Shown here one piece after another: positions 38,287 to 47,892 of a stretch of DNA of 64,000 nucleotides; positions within the stretch are counted from its first letter, which is position 1, and each line of letters opens with the position of its first letter. Made by a program: the position numbers and the translations under genes. The notes under the pieces are model-generated. The model was not told the origin of the DNA, did no database searches, and worked only from the letters and a program-made list of their open reading frames with translations. Source of the stretch: JAGXFP01 sp039714535. GTDB lineage: Bacteria > Desulfobacterota > Desulfobulbia > Desulfobulbales > JAGXFP01. The stretch spans positions 1 through 64,000 of the forward strand of contig JBDLJC010000006.1 of NCBI GenBank assembly GCA_039714535.1, read 5' to 3'.

Positions 38287-39060
38287 ATGGATCCAACCCA
38301 TAAAAAAGAACCGAAGGTTGTCGCAATAATTCCGGCCCGATATCATTCAAACCGTTTTGAGGGTAAACCCCTGGCCAAGATCATGGGTAAAGCGATGATC
38401 CAGCATGTTTATGAGCGGGCCTTGGCGGTTGATCTGGTCTCACTGGTGGCGGTGGCCACCGATGATGAAAGGATAGCTGAGTGTGTCCGTGGTTTTGGCG
38501 GCCAGGTGGTGATGACCAGTTCCGACCATGTCTCCGGGACCGACCGGCTGGCCGAAGCCGCGACCCTTCTTGATATCAATGAGCAGGATGTGGTCGTCAA
38601 TATTCAAGGCGACCAACCCCTCTTTGATCTCTCCGTGGTTGAGCAGGTGGCGCGGCCATTATTGGATGACCCGGCCCTGCCGATGTCCACTCTTATCTAT
38701 AAGATAATTCGTCCCGAAGAGATCGATGATCCGAATCATGTTAAAACGGTTTTTGATGTCAACGGCATGGCCCTCTATTTTTCCAGGGCACCGATCCCTT
38801 TTCAGCGGAACCCGGAAGAACCGCAGACGCCTACTTACTACAAGCATCTTGGCTTTTACGCGTACCGCAAGGGTTTCTTGCTGACCTTTGTCGGTCTGCC
38901 TGAAGGCGAATGGGAGCGCTTCGAAAAACTTGAGCAACTGCGGGCTCTGGAATATGGCTATAATATCAAAGTTGTTCTCACCGAACATGACTCGGTTGAG
39001 GTGGATACGCCCCAGGATCTGGCCAGAGTTGAGGGGGTGTTCCGTGGTGGTGCAAAGTAA
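38287..39060 (+). CDS. kdsB: CMP-Kdo (CMP-Kdo8N) synthetase KdsB
   Basis: Cytidylyltransferase that activates Kdo-type sugars with CTP, 257 residues. Signature IPARYHSNRFEGKPL near the start, VVNIQGDQPLFDLSVV near 100, and HLGFYAYRKGFLLTF. With kdnA/kdnB just upstream it probably activates Kdo8N; the Shewanella enzyme in the same setting prefers the amino sugar. mdh follows after 61 bases on the same strand. Confidence 0.93.
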   Translation: MDPTHKKEPKVVAIIPARYHSNRFEGKPLAKIMGKAMIQHVYERALAVDLVSLVAVATDDERIAECVRGFGGQVVMTSSDHVSGTDRLAEAATLLDINEQDVVVNIQGDQPLFDLSVVEQVARPLLDDPALPMSTLIYKIIRPEEIDDPNHVKTVFDVNGMALYFSRAPIPFQRNPEEPQTPTYYKHLGFYAYRKGFLLTFVGLPEGEWERFEKLEQLRALEYGYNIKVVLTEHDSVEVDTPQDLARVEGVFRGGAK

Positions 39061-39121
39061 GTTGTGTTTGCTGATAACTATTGTTTTAAAAATCATAGAT
39101 AATGAATGAGAGGTTGACGTA

Positions 39122-40048
39122 ATGCGCAAGAAGATAACGATAATCGGGGCTGGTAATGTTGGTGCTACCGCTGCTCACTGGGCAGCGAGCCGGAGACTGG
39201 GCGATGTGGTTCTTCTCGATGTGGTGGAAGGGATCCCCCAGGGCAAGGCCCTTGACCTGTTACAGGGTGGCCCGGTTGATGAATTTTCCAATATTGTCAC
39301 GGGTTCTAATGATTATAAAGATTCCGCTGATTCCGATGTGGTGATCATTACCGCCGGTCTGGCCCGGAAACCGGGGATGTCCCGCGATGATCTGCTGGCC
39401 AAGAACGTGGCGATCGTCAAATCCTGCGCCGAGCAGGCCGCCAAACATTCACCCAATTGCGTGATGATTGTGGTAACCAATCCCATTGACGCCATGGTTT
39501 ACACGGCGTTCAAGGTCTCAGGTTTTCCGCGGGAGCGGGTGATCGGCATGGCCGGTGTGCTTGATTCGGCCCGGTACCGCACCTTTCTGGCCATGGAGCT
39601 GGGCATTGCCCCCCGGGACGTTAATGCCATGGTCATGGGTATCCACGGCGACAATATGTTGCCCTTGGTCAGACTGGCCAATGTTTCAGGAATACCGGTG
39701 ACCGATTTGATCTCCGCCGAACGACTGGCTGAGATTGTCAAACGGACCCAGCAGGGTGGGATTGAGATCGTCAATCACCTGAAAACCGGCAGCGCCTTTT
39801 ATACCCCGGGCCTGGCTGCCGTGGAGATGGCCGAGGCGGTCCTGCTCGATAGTCAACGGCTTCTGCCCTGTGCGGCCTATCTTGAAGGGGAGTTCGGCTT
39901 TTCCGGCTGTTTCCTTGGGGTACCGGTGGTGCTGGGTAGTGGCGGGGTGGAACGAATCGTTGAGTTCGAACTTACTGGTGAAGAGAAAGAGGAGATGTTG
40001 GTCTCTGAGAATGCGGTCAGGGGTCAGATGGCTGCTACCGGCCTATAA
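39122..40048 (+). CDS. mdh: malate dehydrogenase
   Basis: NAD-dependent malate/oxaloacetate interconversion, 308 residues, of the lactate-dehydrogenase-like class. NAD motif IGAGNVGATAAHW; substrate arginines in ARKPGMSRDDLL (the R at this place selects malate over lactate); catalytic His in MGIHGDNMLPL. Would use oxaloacetate from the biotin-dependent carboxylase in this window. No operon partner beyond kdsB upstream. Confidence 0.95.
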   Translation: MRKKITIIGAGNVGATAAHWAASRRLGDVVLLDVVEGIPQGKALDLLQGGPVDEFSNIVTGSNDYKDSADSDVVIITAGLARKPGMSRDDLLAKNVAIVKSCAEQAAKHSPNCVMIVVTNPIDAMVYTAFKVSGFPRERVIGMAGVLDSARYRTFLAMELGIAPRDVNAMVMGIHGDNMLPLVRLANVSGIPVTDLISAERLAEIVKRTQQGGIEIVNHLKTGSAFYTPGLAAVEMAEAVLLDSQRLLPCAAYLEGEFGFSGCFLGVPVVLGSGGVERIVEFELTGEEKEEMLVSENAVRGQMAATGL

Positions 40049-40172
40049 GGTTCTTGATTTGTAACTATTTAGCCAAGGGAAAAAGGGAAAAAGCGAGACT
40101 AAACTCCAACCCGTAACATTTCAGCTGCGCTGCAATTGAATAGTTACGGGGAGTTTGCGCAATATCTGGTCT

Positions 40173-42392
40173 ATGAGCGACGAAAGAACCACAAACCTGC
40201 AGGTTGATGCCGGGTTGTTTGATCTTTTGCCCGGCGAGGAACTGGTCGAAAAGGTTGTTGAGCTTGCTTTGTCGGCAGGGCCGATCGATCAACCGGATCT
40301 GGCGGATCTGAGCGAACAACTTGAGGGGCTGGATACCAGTGACCTGAATGTCGTGGTTTTTGGCGGCGGCACCGGGCTGTCCAATCTGGTGGGCGGTGAC
40401 AGCCGCCATCCTTTATGGCCGTTCTCGTCATTTCGGGGCCTGAAGGAGATATTTCCCCGCGCCAGATCGGTTGTCTGTATAACCGATGACGGTGGTTCGA
40501 CCGGCGAGCTGCTCAAGGATCTTGATCTGATTGCTATCGGCGACCTCCGCCATGTTCTGCTTTCTTCGGTTAGCCTCAAGATATTGCAGGATAGATATGG
40601 TCTCGATGAAGATGGTTGCCGGGGCACGGTTACGATCCTGCATCGTCTCTTTAATTATCGCTTTGATAATCCTCCCCGTGATTTGAACAGTCTGCTGGCG
40701 GTGGCGGAGATCAATCTGGCTGGATTGCCTGGTGCGATGGCCGGTCCGCTTGCTGATCTCCTTGCCGGCCTGTTTGAAGATGATCGTCTCCGCAAATTAT
40801 TGCAGCGCCCTCACTGTCTGGGCAATCTCCTGGTGGTCTCGGCAATCTGCCGCCAGTCCGATCTTGATGATTTCAGCCATGACCATAAAGCTCTGCTCAA
40901 GGCTTTTCGATATCTGGCCGACCTGCTGGGCGCAGGTCGGGATGCGGTGTTGCCCTGTGCGACGACTTCAGCCCATCTCAAGCTGCTGTACTCCAATGGA
41001 GTGATGGTCTCTGGTGAGTACAAGGCGGGGCATGCCCGTCGCGGTTGTCCGGTGGAACGTCTATTTGTCTATTCCCACGGTGAGCCCCAGATTCCAGCCG
41101 AAGTACTCGATAATATTAATGGTGCCGATATTATCATCTTTGCGCCGGGCAGTCTCTACACCAGCATTATTCCGATCCTGCAGTTGCCGGCAATTTCCGA
41201 GGCGGTAAGAAGTAACCGTCGCGCTCTTAAATTATTGGTTGCCAATCTCTGGGTCCAGAAAGGTGAGACCGATTTGGTGGCGTGCTCCTCCAGGCGGCGG
41301 TTTTACATTTCCGATCTAATCCTGGCTTATCATCGTAATATCCCCGGCGGGGTCGATGGCCTGTTCCGGCAGGTAATGACGCTGGGGTTGCACGATATTC
41401 CCGGCAGTATCCTCCAAAGTTATGCCTTGGAGGGTAAGGTGCCGATCTATTTTGATCGGGACCAAGTTGCGAAACTAGGTTTTATGCCGGTTGAATGCCC
41501 AATTTTTTCCGACCAAGCCCTGGAGGAACGCTTGGTGCTACAGCATGATCCAGAGGCCATGGCCAGGGCCGTTCGGGCTGTCTGGGCCGTGCATGATCAA
41601 TTTGCTGCGGGCGGTCGAATCTCTCTACCGCTGGAAAGATCTGCATCCTCGGTCAGGGTCGGCCCTGCTACTGATATTCCGGCTCGACGGTTGGCTGCTA
41701 TCACCGACCTTCTTACTGGTTTTGATGTTGATCTCCAGTTAAAGGAGCGGTTGCTGGATATTCTTTGGCATCATCGGGATATAAATATCGACCATCTCAC
41801 CTATCTTGATGGGGTGGTGCTGGTCGATAGACTTGTTTGGAACCGTTCCCAGAGATGGGACAGAATCTTTTCTTTTTACGATCCGCAGGACCGATTGATC
41901 AAGATCAGGCAGGATGTCTTTGCCGATCAGGACCGTTTTGAACTGGCTTTTCTGGTGGCCTTGGGGGAATCGCTGCTGGGTAATTACGCCGCTGGAAAAG
42001 AGATGCTGCCCGTGGAAAATGATGTGGGACCGCTGGGCCGGATCTATCAGATAGCCCTTAGAACTGAATCGGAGCGGCGATGCTTTTTTGATGACAGCGA
42101 TCTGCAGGAGTATCTGGAGTTGGCCAGAATGTGCCGCTCAGTTGAAAATCCGCATATTTACACCAGACTGTTGAACGGCAGGGAGGGCTTCACGCCTCCG
42201 GGGTTGCTTTTCGGGTTGGTCTTTGCCTGGTATCTTGATAATCGTTTTGCGGCCCACATCGAGTATAAAATGGCTATTCTGGGCATGGAGGTACCAGATA
42301 TGATTCCGGAACAGGCTAAAGTTTGTTCGCGGCGGCGGCGACTGGTCGATTTTTTCCGTCGGAGAGTGTTTGTTGGTTATATGAGTGAGTAG
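40173..42392 (+). CDS. long CofD/YvcK-superfamily protein
   Basis: Protein of 739 residues; ATG at 40173 is taken as start, TTG at 40155 is possible. The first ~400 residues are CofD/YvcK-like: VVVFGGGTGLSNLVGGDS, CITDDGGSTGELLKDLD, AIGDLRHVLLSS, LHRLFNYRF and FAPGSLYTSIIPILQL. The spacing and the WPFSSFRGLKEIFPR segment recall the CofD-like member of the 'GAK' gene set rather than YvcK or the F420 enzyme CofD. No F420 genes or other GAK genes are in the window. The remaining ~330 residues (from about residue 470) are unlike known CofD and I do not recognise them. Confidence 0.75.
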   Translation: MSDERTTNLQVDAGLFDLLPGEELVEKVVELALSAGPIDQPDLADLSEQLEGLDTSDLNVVVFGGGTGLSNLVGGDSRHPLWPFSSFRGLKEIFPRARSVVCITDDGGSTGELLKDLDLIAIGDLRHVLLSSVSLKILQDRYGLDEDGCRGTVTILHRLFNYRFDNPPRDLNSLLAVAEINLAGLPGAMAGPLADLLAGLFEDDRLRKLLQRPHCLGNLLVVSAICRQSDLDDFSHDHKALLKAFRYLADLLGAGRDAVLPCATTSAHLKLLYSNGVMVSGEYKAGHARRGCPVERLFVYSHGEPQIPAEVLDNINGADIIIFAPGSLYTSIIPILQLPAISEAVRSNRRALKLLVANLWVQKGETDLVACSSRRRFYISDLILAYHRNIPGGVDGLFRQVMTLGLHDIPGSILQSYALEGKVPIYFDRDQVAKLGFMPVECPIFSDQALEERLVLQHDPEAMARAVRAVWAVHDQFAAGGRISLPLERSASSVRVGPATDIPARRLAAITDLLTGFDVDLQLKERLLDILWHHRDINIDHLTYLDGVVLVDRLVWNRSQRWDRIFSFYDPQDRLIKIRQDVFADQDRFELAFLVALGESLLGNYAAGKEMLPVENDVGPLGRIYQIALRTESERRCFFDDSDLQEYLELARMCRSVENPHIYTRLLNGREGFTPPGLLFGLVFAWYLDNRFAAHIEYKMAILGMEVPDMIPEQAKVCSRRRRLVDFFRRRVFVGYMSE

Positions 42393-42563
42393 ATATAGAC
42401 CCCACAGTGGCCGGTATTGATGACCTCTGGAAGGTATTCTCCCAAAATTTGCGAAGTACTTATGGGAGCGCAGAAACAATGAGTACTGTCTATTGCCAGT
42501 CTTGTCTACTCGTGAATGTCGAGCCATGCCGGCATAAGAGGGGGGCTATCTTTCTAGATGCTT

Positions 42564-42597
42564 GAGTCGTGTGACGGGAAACTGTCACGCACAGTTC
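42564..42597 (+). mobile_element. group II intron domain V remnant
   Basis: A 34-nt element matches the catalytic domain V of group II introns: it starts GAGTCGTGTG, has a GAAA tetraloop closed by ACGG/CTGT, the two-base AC bulge on the 3' side, and ends CGCACAGTTC. It pairs throughout except one C-A mismatch, and the usual AGC triad reads AGT, so it is probably inactive. No reverse transcriptase or clear domain VI is present. Two tandem copies of AAGGATGACGTT (42601-42624) follow directly. Confidence 0.7.
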
Positions 42598-42651
42598 GTA
42601 AAGGATGACGTTAAGGATGACGTTCTTGATATCACAAAATAAGGCACATAG

Positions 42652-43290
42652 ATGAAAAGAAAACTACACATAGGTGGCAAGCAGCGAGCTGATGGGTGGG
42701 AAATTGTGAATGCAATCTCAGCTCCTTATGTTGATCATATCTGTAACGCTAATGATTTGTCTCAATTCGCAGATGGGACATTCTCTGAATTATATGCTTC
42801 TCATGTTGTTGAGCACTTGGATTATCAAAATGAATTAGTATCCACCCTTAAAGAATGGTGGCGCATCATGGAACCTGGTGGGAAAATATATATCAGTGTT
42901 CCTGACCTAGAAGTTTTATCAAAACTTATTCTTTCAAAGAATAAATTAACGATTGACGAACGTTTCCACGTAATGAGGATGCTATTTGGTGGTCATGTAG
43001 ACAAGTATGATTATCACGTAGTTGGGTTAAACGAGGAATTTCTCACAGGATTTCTCAAAATAGCTGGGTTTATAAATATTATAAAGGTCGAGGGGTTTGA
43101 TCTTTTTAACGACACAAGTAATTTGAAGTTTAAGGAGGTTGCAATAAGTTTAAATATAATTGCAGAAAAACCCAACAGATCTATCTCAGACGTAAATATT
43201 AATTCGGCCTTTGGTAAAAGTGGTCGGAATGAGCCTTGTCCGTGTGGTAGTGGAAGAAAGTATAAAAAATGTCATGGTAAACGCGTCTAA
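42652..43290 (+). CDS. SAM-dependent methyltransferase with C-terminal SEC-C motif
   Basis: Protein of 212 residues. The methyltransferase part resembles class I enzymes acting on small molecules or glycans: LHIGGKQRADGWEIVN (a modified motif I), SELYASHVVEHLDYQNELV, and WRIMEPGGKIYISVPDLE. The end is a SEC-C zinc motif NEPCPCGSGRKYKKCHG. The gene is far more AT-rich than those before 42.4 kb. It opens the AT-rich island with the GT41 and acyltransferase genes. Substrate unknown. Confidence 0.75.
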   Translation: MKRKLHIGGKQRADGWEIVNAISAPYVDHICNANDLSQFADGTFSELYASHVVEHLDYQNELVSTLKEWWRIMEPGGKIYISVPDLEVLSKLILSKNKLTIDERFHVMRMLFGGHVDKYDYHVVGLNEEFLTGFLKIAGFINIIKVEGFDLFNDTSNLKFKEVAISLNIIAEKPNRSISDVNINSAFGKSGRNEPCPCGSGRKYKKCHGKRV

Positions 43291-43668
43291 CCAATAAGGA
43301 TTACTGCGACTGGAACGGTCGCAATTAATACATTGTTCAAATAACCTGAAGGTATTTGGAACCGGGCACCATATAGGGTATTGCTTCTTCGCCATATTTT
43401 TTTCAGGTAGAGAAAATCAAGATCAACTAGTCGAATCATCCTCACAAATAACTGCGACCCCATTGTAAATATGTGAAATCATTGCCTTAACTTGAAATGT
43501 TAACACCCTTGGATTTATGGGTGAAGACATTCAGAGGAGAGAAGAAATGATTAAGAGTTGTTTTGAGGTGGTACGGGGGGCTGAGCCTTTTCTTGAAAGC
43601 GGATTTAATCTCGAAAGGATGTGTCTCCACGGTTGCCTATCTAGGATTTTGGTTGTTAACTCAAGTAG
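43291..43668. other. intergenic region after the methyltransferase
   Basis: No convincing gene. A 6-bp hairpin TGCGAC/GTCGCA at 43305-43323 lacks a T-run. A 60-codon frame at 43517-43699 runs antisense into the GT41 gene end and has no family match; I do not call it. Confidence 0.5.
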
Positions 43669-45606
43669 TTATTTTTTTGAAGAGAATCCGTTTAGATAAA
43701 TTTCTTTGTAAATGCCCTCCAATGTTTTCGTGAATTGCTGGCTGTCCATGAGCGATGATTGTTGTAGCTTTTCACGTATACTACCGCGTAATTCTGTTAA
43801 CTTATCTATGTTATGTGCTAGTGATACGGTCAGATTTTTATATTCCACCCATGATTCAGCTACCAATTCCTTAAGCCCAGTATGATTCATGATACTGGCA
43901 CCTACTCTTCCGGAATGGCGGTCACCCAACATTGTTACCACGGGAACTCCCATCCACAAAGCCTCAAACGTGGTCGTCGTTCCGTTGTATGGAAAGGGAT
44001 CAAGGCCTATATCAATTTTCCTATACAGGTCTAGATGCGCCTCTTTTTTTGGCAACCGGCCCAAAATTTCTATACGATTAGCAACGATCCCGTAAGCCTC
44101 AAACATCTTAATATATCGCACCTTACTCTCAAGATTTGCAAAAATGCTGCTTTTCAGGAGAAGACGGGAATTGGTAACTGAATTTAAGATCTCCGCCCAA
44201 AGCCGAACGACCTCAGTAGAAATTTTGGACATATTATTAAAAGAACCAAAAGTAATGTAACCCTTTTTGATGCAGGGTGCTGGTCTTACTTCCGGTGCAG
44301 TGGCCTCAGGTTGATAACAGAGGAAACCATTTTTCATGCGGATTAGTTTTTCGCTGTGCAATTTATCTGCTTCACCAGGAGGGTCTGCTATAGCATCGGT
44401 TAACCGGTAGTCCAGAGCTTTTAGGCCGGTTGTATTCGGATAACCTAGCCATGTTATCTGCACCTTTGCCGGACGTTGAGCAAAGACCAGTAATCTATTG
44501 CCTTTTGAATGTCCTGCAAGGTCTACGAGAATGTCAATCTCATTTTCTTTGATCAAATCTATAACTTTTGTGTCTTCCATTCCCCAGATATCGTGCCATT
44601 CATCGGCTGCATCACGTAAGCGTTGCGTGACTACGTCTGTTTTTTCGACATTAGCATAGCAATAAACCTTTATGTTTTCTCTGTTATGATAACGAAGAAC
44701 AGGTTCGATAAAATAAGAAACTGAATGGTCACAGAAATCTGGGGAAAGGTAGCCAATTTTTAATCGACGCCCTTCTTCGCGGTCATTTTCAAGGCTTTGT
44801 TCATCAGTTAGAGTGGTTGGTGCGTACAACTCATTCCAACGTAGTGATTCCAAATAAATTTCTTCCTGTGAAACGGTTGGCACATAATTAAGATCGAACA
44901 ATATACTTGAATGAGTATTATGTTCTGGATCAAGAGCGAGAGATTGCCGATAAAAGGAAACTGCGTCATTAGCTGCGCCCATTTTTTCACATATAGCACC
45001 AAGATTTCTATAAGCTGGCGCATAGTCTTTGTTCAAATCCAAGGCTTTCTTGCAACTATTCTCAGCTTCTTGGAGTCTGCCAGTATTTATCAATGCATAT
45101 GCCAGATTACTATGCAAATTTGGATCAAGACTATTTATTTCTATGGCTCGCTTAAAGCAAGTTACAATGTCTTCATGCCTGCCAAGTTCATAAAATATTA
45201 TTCCAAGTTTATTCCAGGCTCTCAAATAATTTTTATTTATGGCGAGAGCTTTTTTGAAACATTCGATCGACTTTTCTCTCTGTCCGAAGAGATGGTAGGT
45301 GTTGCCTAACTCAAAATAAGCCTCAGTGAATTTCGGTTTGACGTCTATTGCATGGATAAAAAATTCTGAAGCACGAAGGAGTTGGCCTTGGCGAAGGGAC
45401 AGTAGGCCATATACATATAAAGCTGTAGGGTTATCTGGGTTTGATTTTAATTCCTCAGCACTTGCTGTTTCAGCTTCTTGCATTCTCCCAGAATTATATA
45501 ATCGTAGAGGAATAGAGCTTTCTGGCTTGAATACCATTTTGTTTCGCCGGTTTCGTAGCTTTTTAGCTAGTTTGTTCTTCTTTGGTGTTTTTTTGCCCAT
45601 ACCCAT
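43669..45606 (-). CDS. TPR-containing O-GlcNAc-transferase-like glycosyltransferase (GT41)
   Basis: Protein of about 645 residues from ATG 45606 (an upstream ATG at 45672 adds 22 unlikely residues). Around residues 45-260 lie TPR repeats (AYFELGNTYHLFGQREKSIE, LRAWNKLGIIFYELGRHEDI). The catalytic half is SPINDLY/OGT-like: GYLSPDFCDHSVSYF, ILVDLAGHSKGNRL, VQITWLGYPNTTG and the UDP-site region LDPFPYNGTTTTFEALWMG. Bacterial members often glycosylate flagellin or surface proteins. AT-rich, like its neighbours, suggesting transfer. Confidence 0.9.
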   Translation of the reverse strand: MGMGKKTPKKNKLAKKLRNRRNKMVFKPESSIPLRLYNSGRMQEAETASAEELKSNPDNPTALYVYGLLSLRQGQLLRASEFFIHAIDVKPKFTEAYFELGNTYHLFGQREKSIECFKKALAINKNYLRAWNKLGIIFYELGRHEDIVTCFKRAIEINSLDPNLHSNLAYALINTGRLQEAENSCKKALDLNKDYAPAYRNLGAICEKMGAANDAVSFYRQSLALDPEHNTHSSILFDLNYVPTVSQEEIYLESLRWNELYAPTTLTDEQSLENDREEGRRLKIGYLSPDFCDHSVSYFIEPVLRYHNRENIKVYCYANVEKTDVVTQRLRDAADEWHDIWGMEDTKVIDLIKENEIDILVDLAGHSKGNRLLVFAQRPAKVQITWLGYPNTTGLKALDYRLTDAIADPPGEADKLHSEKLIRMKNGFLCYQPEATAPEVRPAPCIKKGYITFGSFNNMSKISTEVVRLWAEILNSVTNSRLLLKSSIFANLESKVRYIKMFEAYGIVANRIEILGRLPKKEAHLDLYRKIDIGLDPFPYNGTTTTFEALWMGVPVVTMLGDRHSGRVGASIMNHTGLKELVAESWVEYKNLTVSLAHNIDKLTELRGSIREKLQQSSLMDSQQFTKTLEGIYKEIYLNGFSSKK

Positions 45607-45857
45607 GTTGTAACCCTGTAAGAAATCTTGCCCAAGAGAGTGTCTGTCAATGATCTCGGTAAAATGGAACAATTTGATTGTAAAATATTATTCCAAGACA
45701 CTTCTTTTTGTTGTAATTGTGGGGAGTGACTTTTTATTTATTTAAAACAACCTGCCAATCAAGTTAAGTAGACAGCGCAGAGTGTAGCGGCCTAACGGCA
45801 TTGATACTGTGTCAGGATTGGTGTTTTGAGAGCTTCGACGGAGAAAAGAACATAATA

Positions 45858-46898
45858 ATGAAGAGAGAACGAGATTGCAATTTAGACTTATTGAAAGCTA
45901 TTGCTATTGTTTTTGTGCTTTTGTGGCATTTACGGCCTGTTGCCCTAACCCCTGTTCCGCTTACTAACAGCCTTCCTTACTTTTTAATTAATATTTTTAA
46001 TAACAAGATTACACTTATTGCTGTCCCTCTTTTTTATCTTATTTCCAACCGGTTATTCTTAGAAAATGTAAAAACCAGTAGTAATTATGTTTCGCAAAGA
46101 ATTACTCGGATTCTAACAATCTATTTGTTTTGGACATTAGTTCAAATAGTCTTGTATTATATCACCTTTTTCGTTTTTGAGTATTTTAGGTGGGGGTGGC
46201 CCATAGAACCTCGGTCGCTATTTAAACATATTATCATGGGGGGGCCTAGTCTGCCAATTGTTGGAGACTCTGTGTTTTACTTTCTATTCAATCTATTATT
46301 GCTTACTTGCATAGCGTTCATATATTCAAAAATTAAGGAAGAATGGAGATTCAAACTCAGTTGTTTGCTCGTTGTTTTATATTGCTTATATTTCCTTATG
46401 CTTCATTTTGTTAATGCACCTATTCCTTATTGGAGGATAGACAATTTCATTGTTTATATTCCCTTAGCAGATATTTGTTTAAAGAAGAATAATAGATTGT
46501 TTTTCTTTTTATCCTTATCATTATTTGGTGCATTCATATTGTATGAACACCATCAATATGAAATAACTTCTATTTATGCTAGGAATTCAATTCTATTTGG
46601 CACGCTATCATTTTATTTAGGGGTTAATGAGATAACCTTGAAAAGATTGCCTGGCAAAATAAATTTATTATCATTTTATTCTTTAGGTATTTTTTCATTA
46701 CATAAATATTGGATGATGATTTTTATTGTCTGCCTGTCTCTGCTGTTTAATTATCTACACATTAATCAGCAAATTAGACTTGCAACTAGTTTTCTTTCTA
46801 TTTTGCAGTTCTTTGCCGCTACCTTGGCTTTCTTGTTTACTATTCTAACTGTTTATGTGATGAATCTTTCAAAGTATCTTCGCAAATATGTTAGGTGA
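45858..46898 (+). CDS. acyltransferase-3 family membrane protein
   Basis: Integral membrane protein of 346 residues with about ten hydrophobic helices. The N-terminal helix RDCNLDLLKAIAIVFVLLWH carries the family's catalytic-type His. Such enzymes add acetyl or other acyl groups to surface polysaccharides. ATG 45858 fits the family start; the extra 19 codons from 45801 do not. Very AT-rich. It is divergent from the GT41 gene and probably belongs to the same glycan island. Confidence 0.85.
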   Translation: MKRERDCNLDLLKAIAIVFVLLWHLRPVALTPVPLTNSLPYFLINIFNNKITLIAVPLFYLISNRLFLENVKTSSNYVSQRITRILTIYLFWTLVQIVLYYITFFVFEYFRWGWPIEPRSLFKHIIMGGPSLPIVGDSVFYFLFNLLLLTCIAFIYSKIKEEWRFKLSCLLVVLYCLYFLMLHFVNAPIPYWRIDNFIVYIPLADICLKKNNRLFFFLSLSLFGAFILYEHHQYEITSIYARNSILFGTLSFYLGVNEITLKRLPGKINLLSFYSLGIFSLHKYWMMIFIVCLSLLFNYLHINQQIRLATSFLSILQFFAATLAFLFTILTVYVMNLSKYLRKYVR

Positions 46899-47220
46899 TT
46901 GTGTGAAATTGCAGGGGAATTATCTTCCCTGCTGGACACCTCCTTGGCCATTGTAAATATAATGCAGAACGGTGTCCATTGTTTCCAGCCTACTTTGACG
47001 AATATGCGTTTATATACAAGATTTTGACTAAATCAGACAAGCACAGGAATTTATCTGTTTCAGAAAGAAGACTCTATGTTCTGGCTGAAATACAGTGGTA
47101 ATCAGATTTAAATATGAATTCTTTCGGCACGATGAAGTGGTTTTCATAGTAATGGTGTTGCGACATGTGGGTATCCTCTTGGTATTTTTCGGTCTTAAGG
47201 CTGAAATTTTCCTTGGCTTT
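46899..47220. other. intergenic region after the acyltransferase
   Basis: No gene supported. A hairpin GCAGGG...TTCCCTGC at 46911-46932 could end the acyltransferase transcript, but it has no T-run. The AT-rich character ends about here. Confidence 0.45.
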
Positions 47221-47892
47221 CTATTTGCCGCGAATCTCATACGGCCAGAGAAACTTATGCAGCTGCAGTTGCAGCCGGACCGGCAGTCGGTCCTTCAGGA
47301 TCCATTCGGCCAGTTGGGCCGACTCCAGTTTACCGGGCACTGGTGAGAAATGAATAATAATGGCTTTGTTGAGAGCCGTGTTATTGATCAGTTTAACAGC
47401 CCATTCATAGTCGGCCCGGGAACAGAGGACGAATTTCAGTTCATCTCCCGGGCCAAGCAGGTCAAGGTTGTCCGTCAGTAGATGCTCATGCATGGTGCTG
47501 CCGGGGCATTTTACGTCCATGATCTTGACCACCCCGGCCGGGACTTTCGTAAGGCTGATACTGCCGTTGGTTTCCAGCAGGACCCGGCAGCCGGCAGCCA
47601 GCAATTCATCCATCAACAGATAGACGTTTTCCTGCAGAAGGGGCTCGCCGCCGGTGATCTCCACCGGGAATCCTTCGTGCTGAGCAACGAAGGCCATGAT
47701 TTCGCTGATATCCTTACGGGTGCCCGCCTCTTCATAGGTGTATTCGGCATCGCAGTAACTGCAGCGCAGATTGCAGCCAGACAGTCGGATAAAGACGCAG
47801 GGTTGCCCACCATAGCTGGACTCGCCCTGGATACTGAAGAATAATTCCGAAATTTCAAGCTGCGGCGGGGTCTTCACGATAGATGACTCCAC
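47221..47892 (-). CDS. queE: 7-carboxy-7-deazaguanine synthase QueE
   Basis: Radical SAM enzyme of queuosine/preQ1 synthesis, converting carboxytetrahydropterin to CDG, 223 residues. Cluster motif CNLRCSYC at C40, C44, C47 (CxxxCxxC). ITGGEPLLQ and LLETNGSIS follow, and IQGESSYGGQPCVFIRLSG precedes it. It overlaps the end of queD by 38 bases, in a different frame, indicating tight coupling. Confidence 0.95.
   Translation of the reverse strand: MESSIVKTPPQLEISELFFSIQGESSYGGQPCVFIRLSGCNLRCSYCDAEYTYEEAGTRKDISEIMAFVAQHEGFPVEITGGEPLLQENVYLLMDELLAAGCRVLLETNGSISLTKVPAGVVKIMDVKCPGSTMHEHLLTDNLDLLGPGDELKFVLCSRADYEWAVKLINNTALNKAIIIHFSPVPGKLESAQLAEWILKDRLPVRLQLQLHKFLWPYEIRGK

Noticed and set aside
43517..43699. 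60-codon frame with ATG
   Set aside because: No recognisable motif, overlaps the end of the GT41 gene, and lies in AT-rich sequence where such frames arise by chance.
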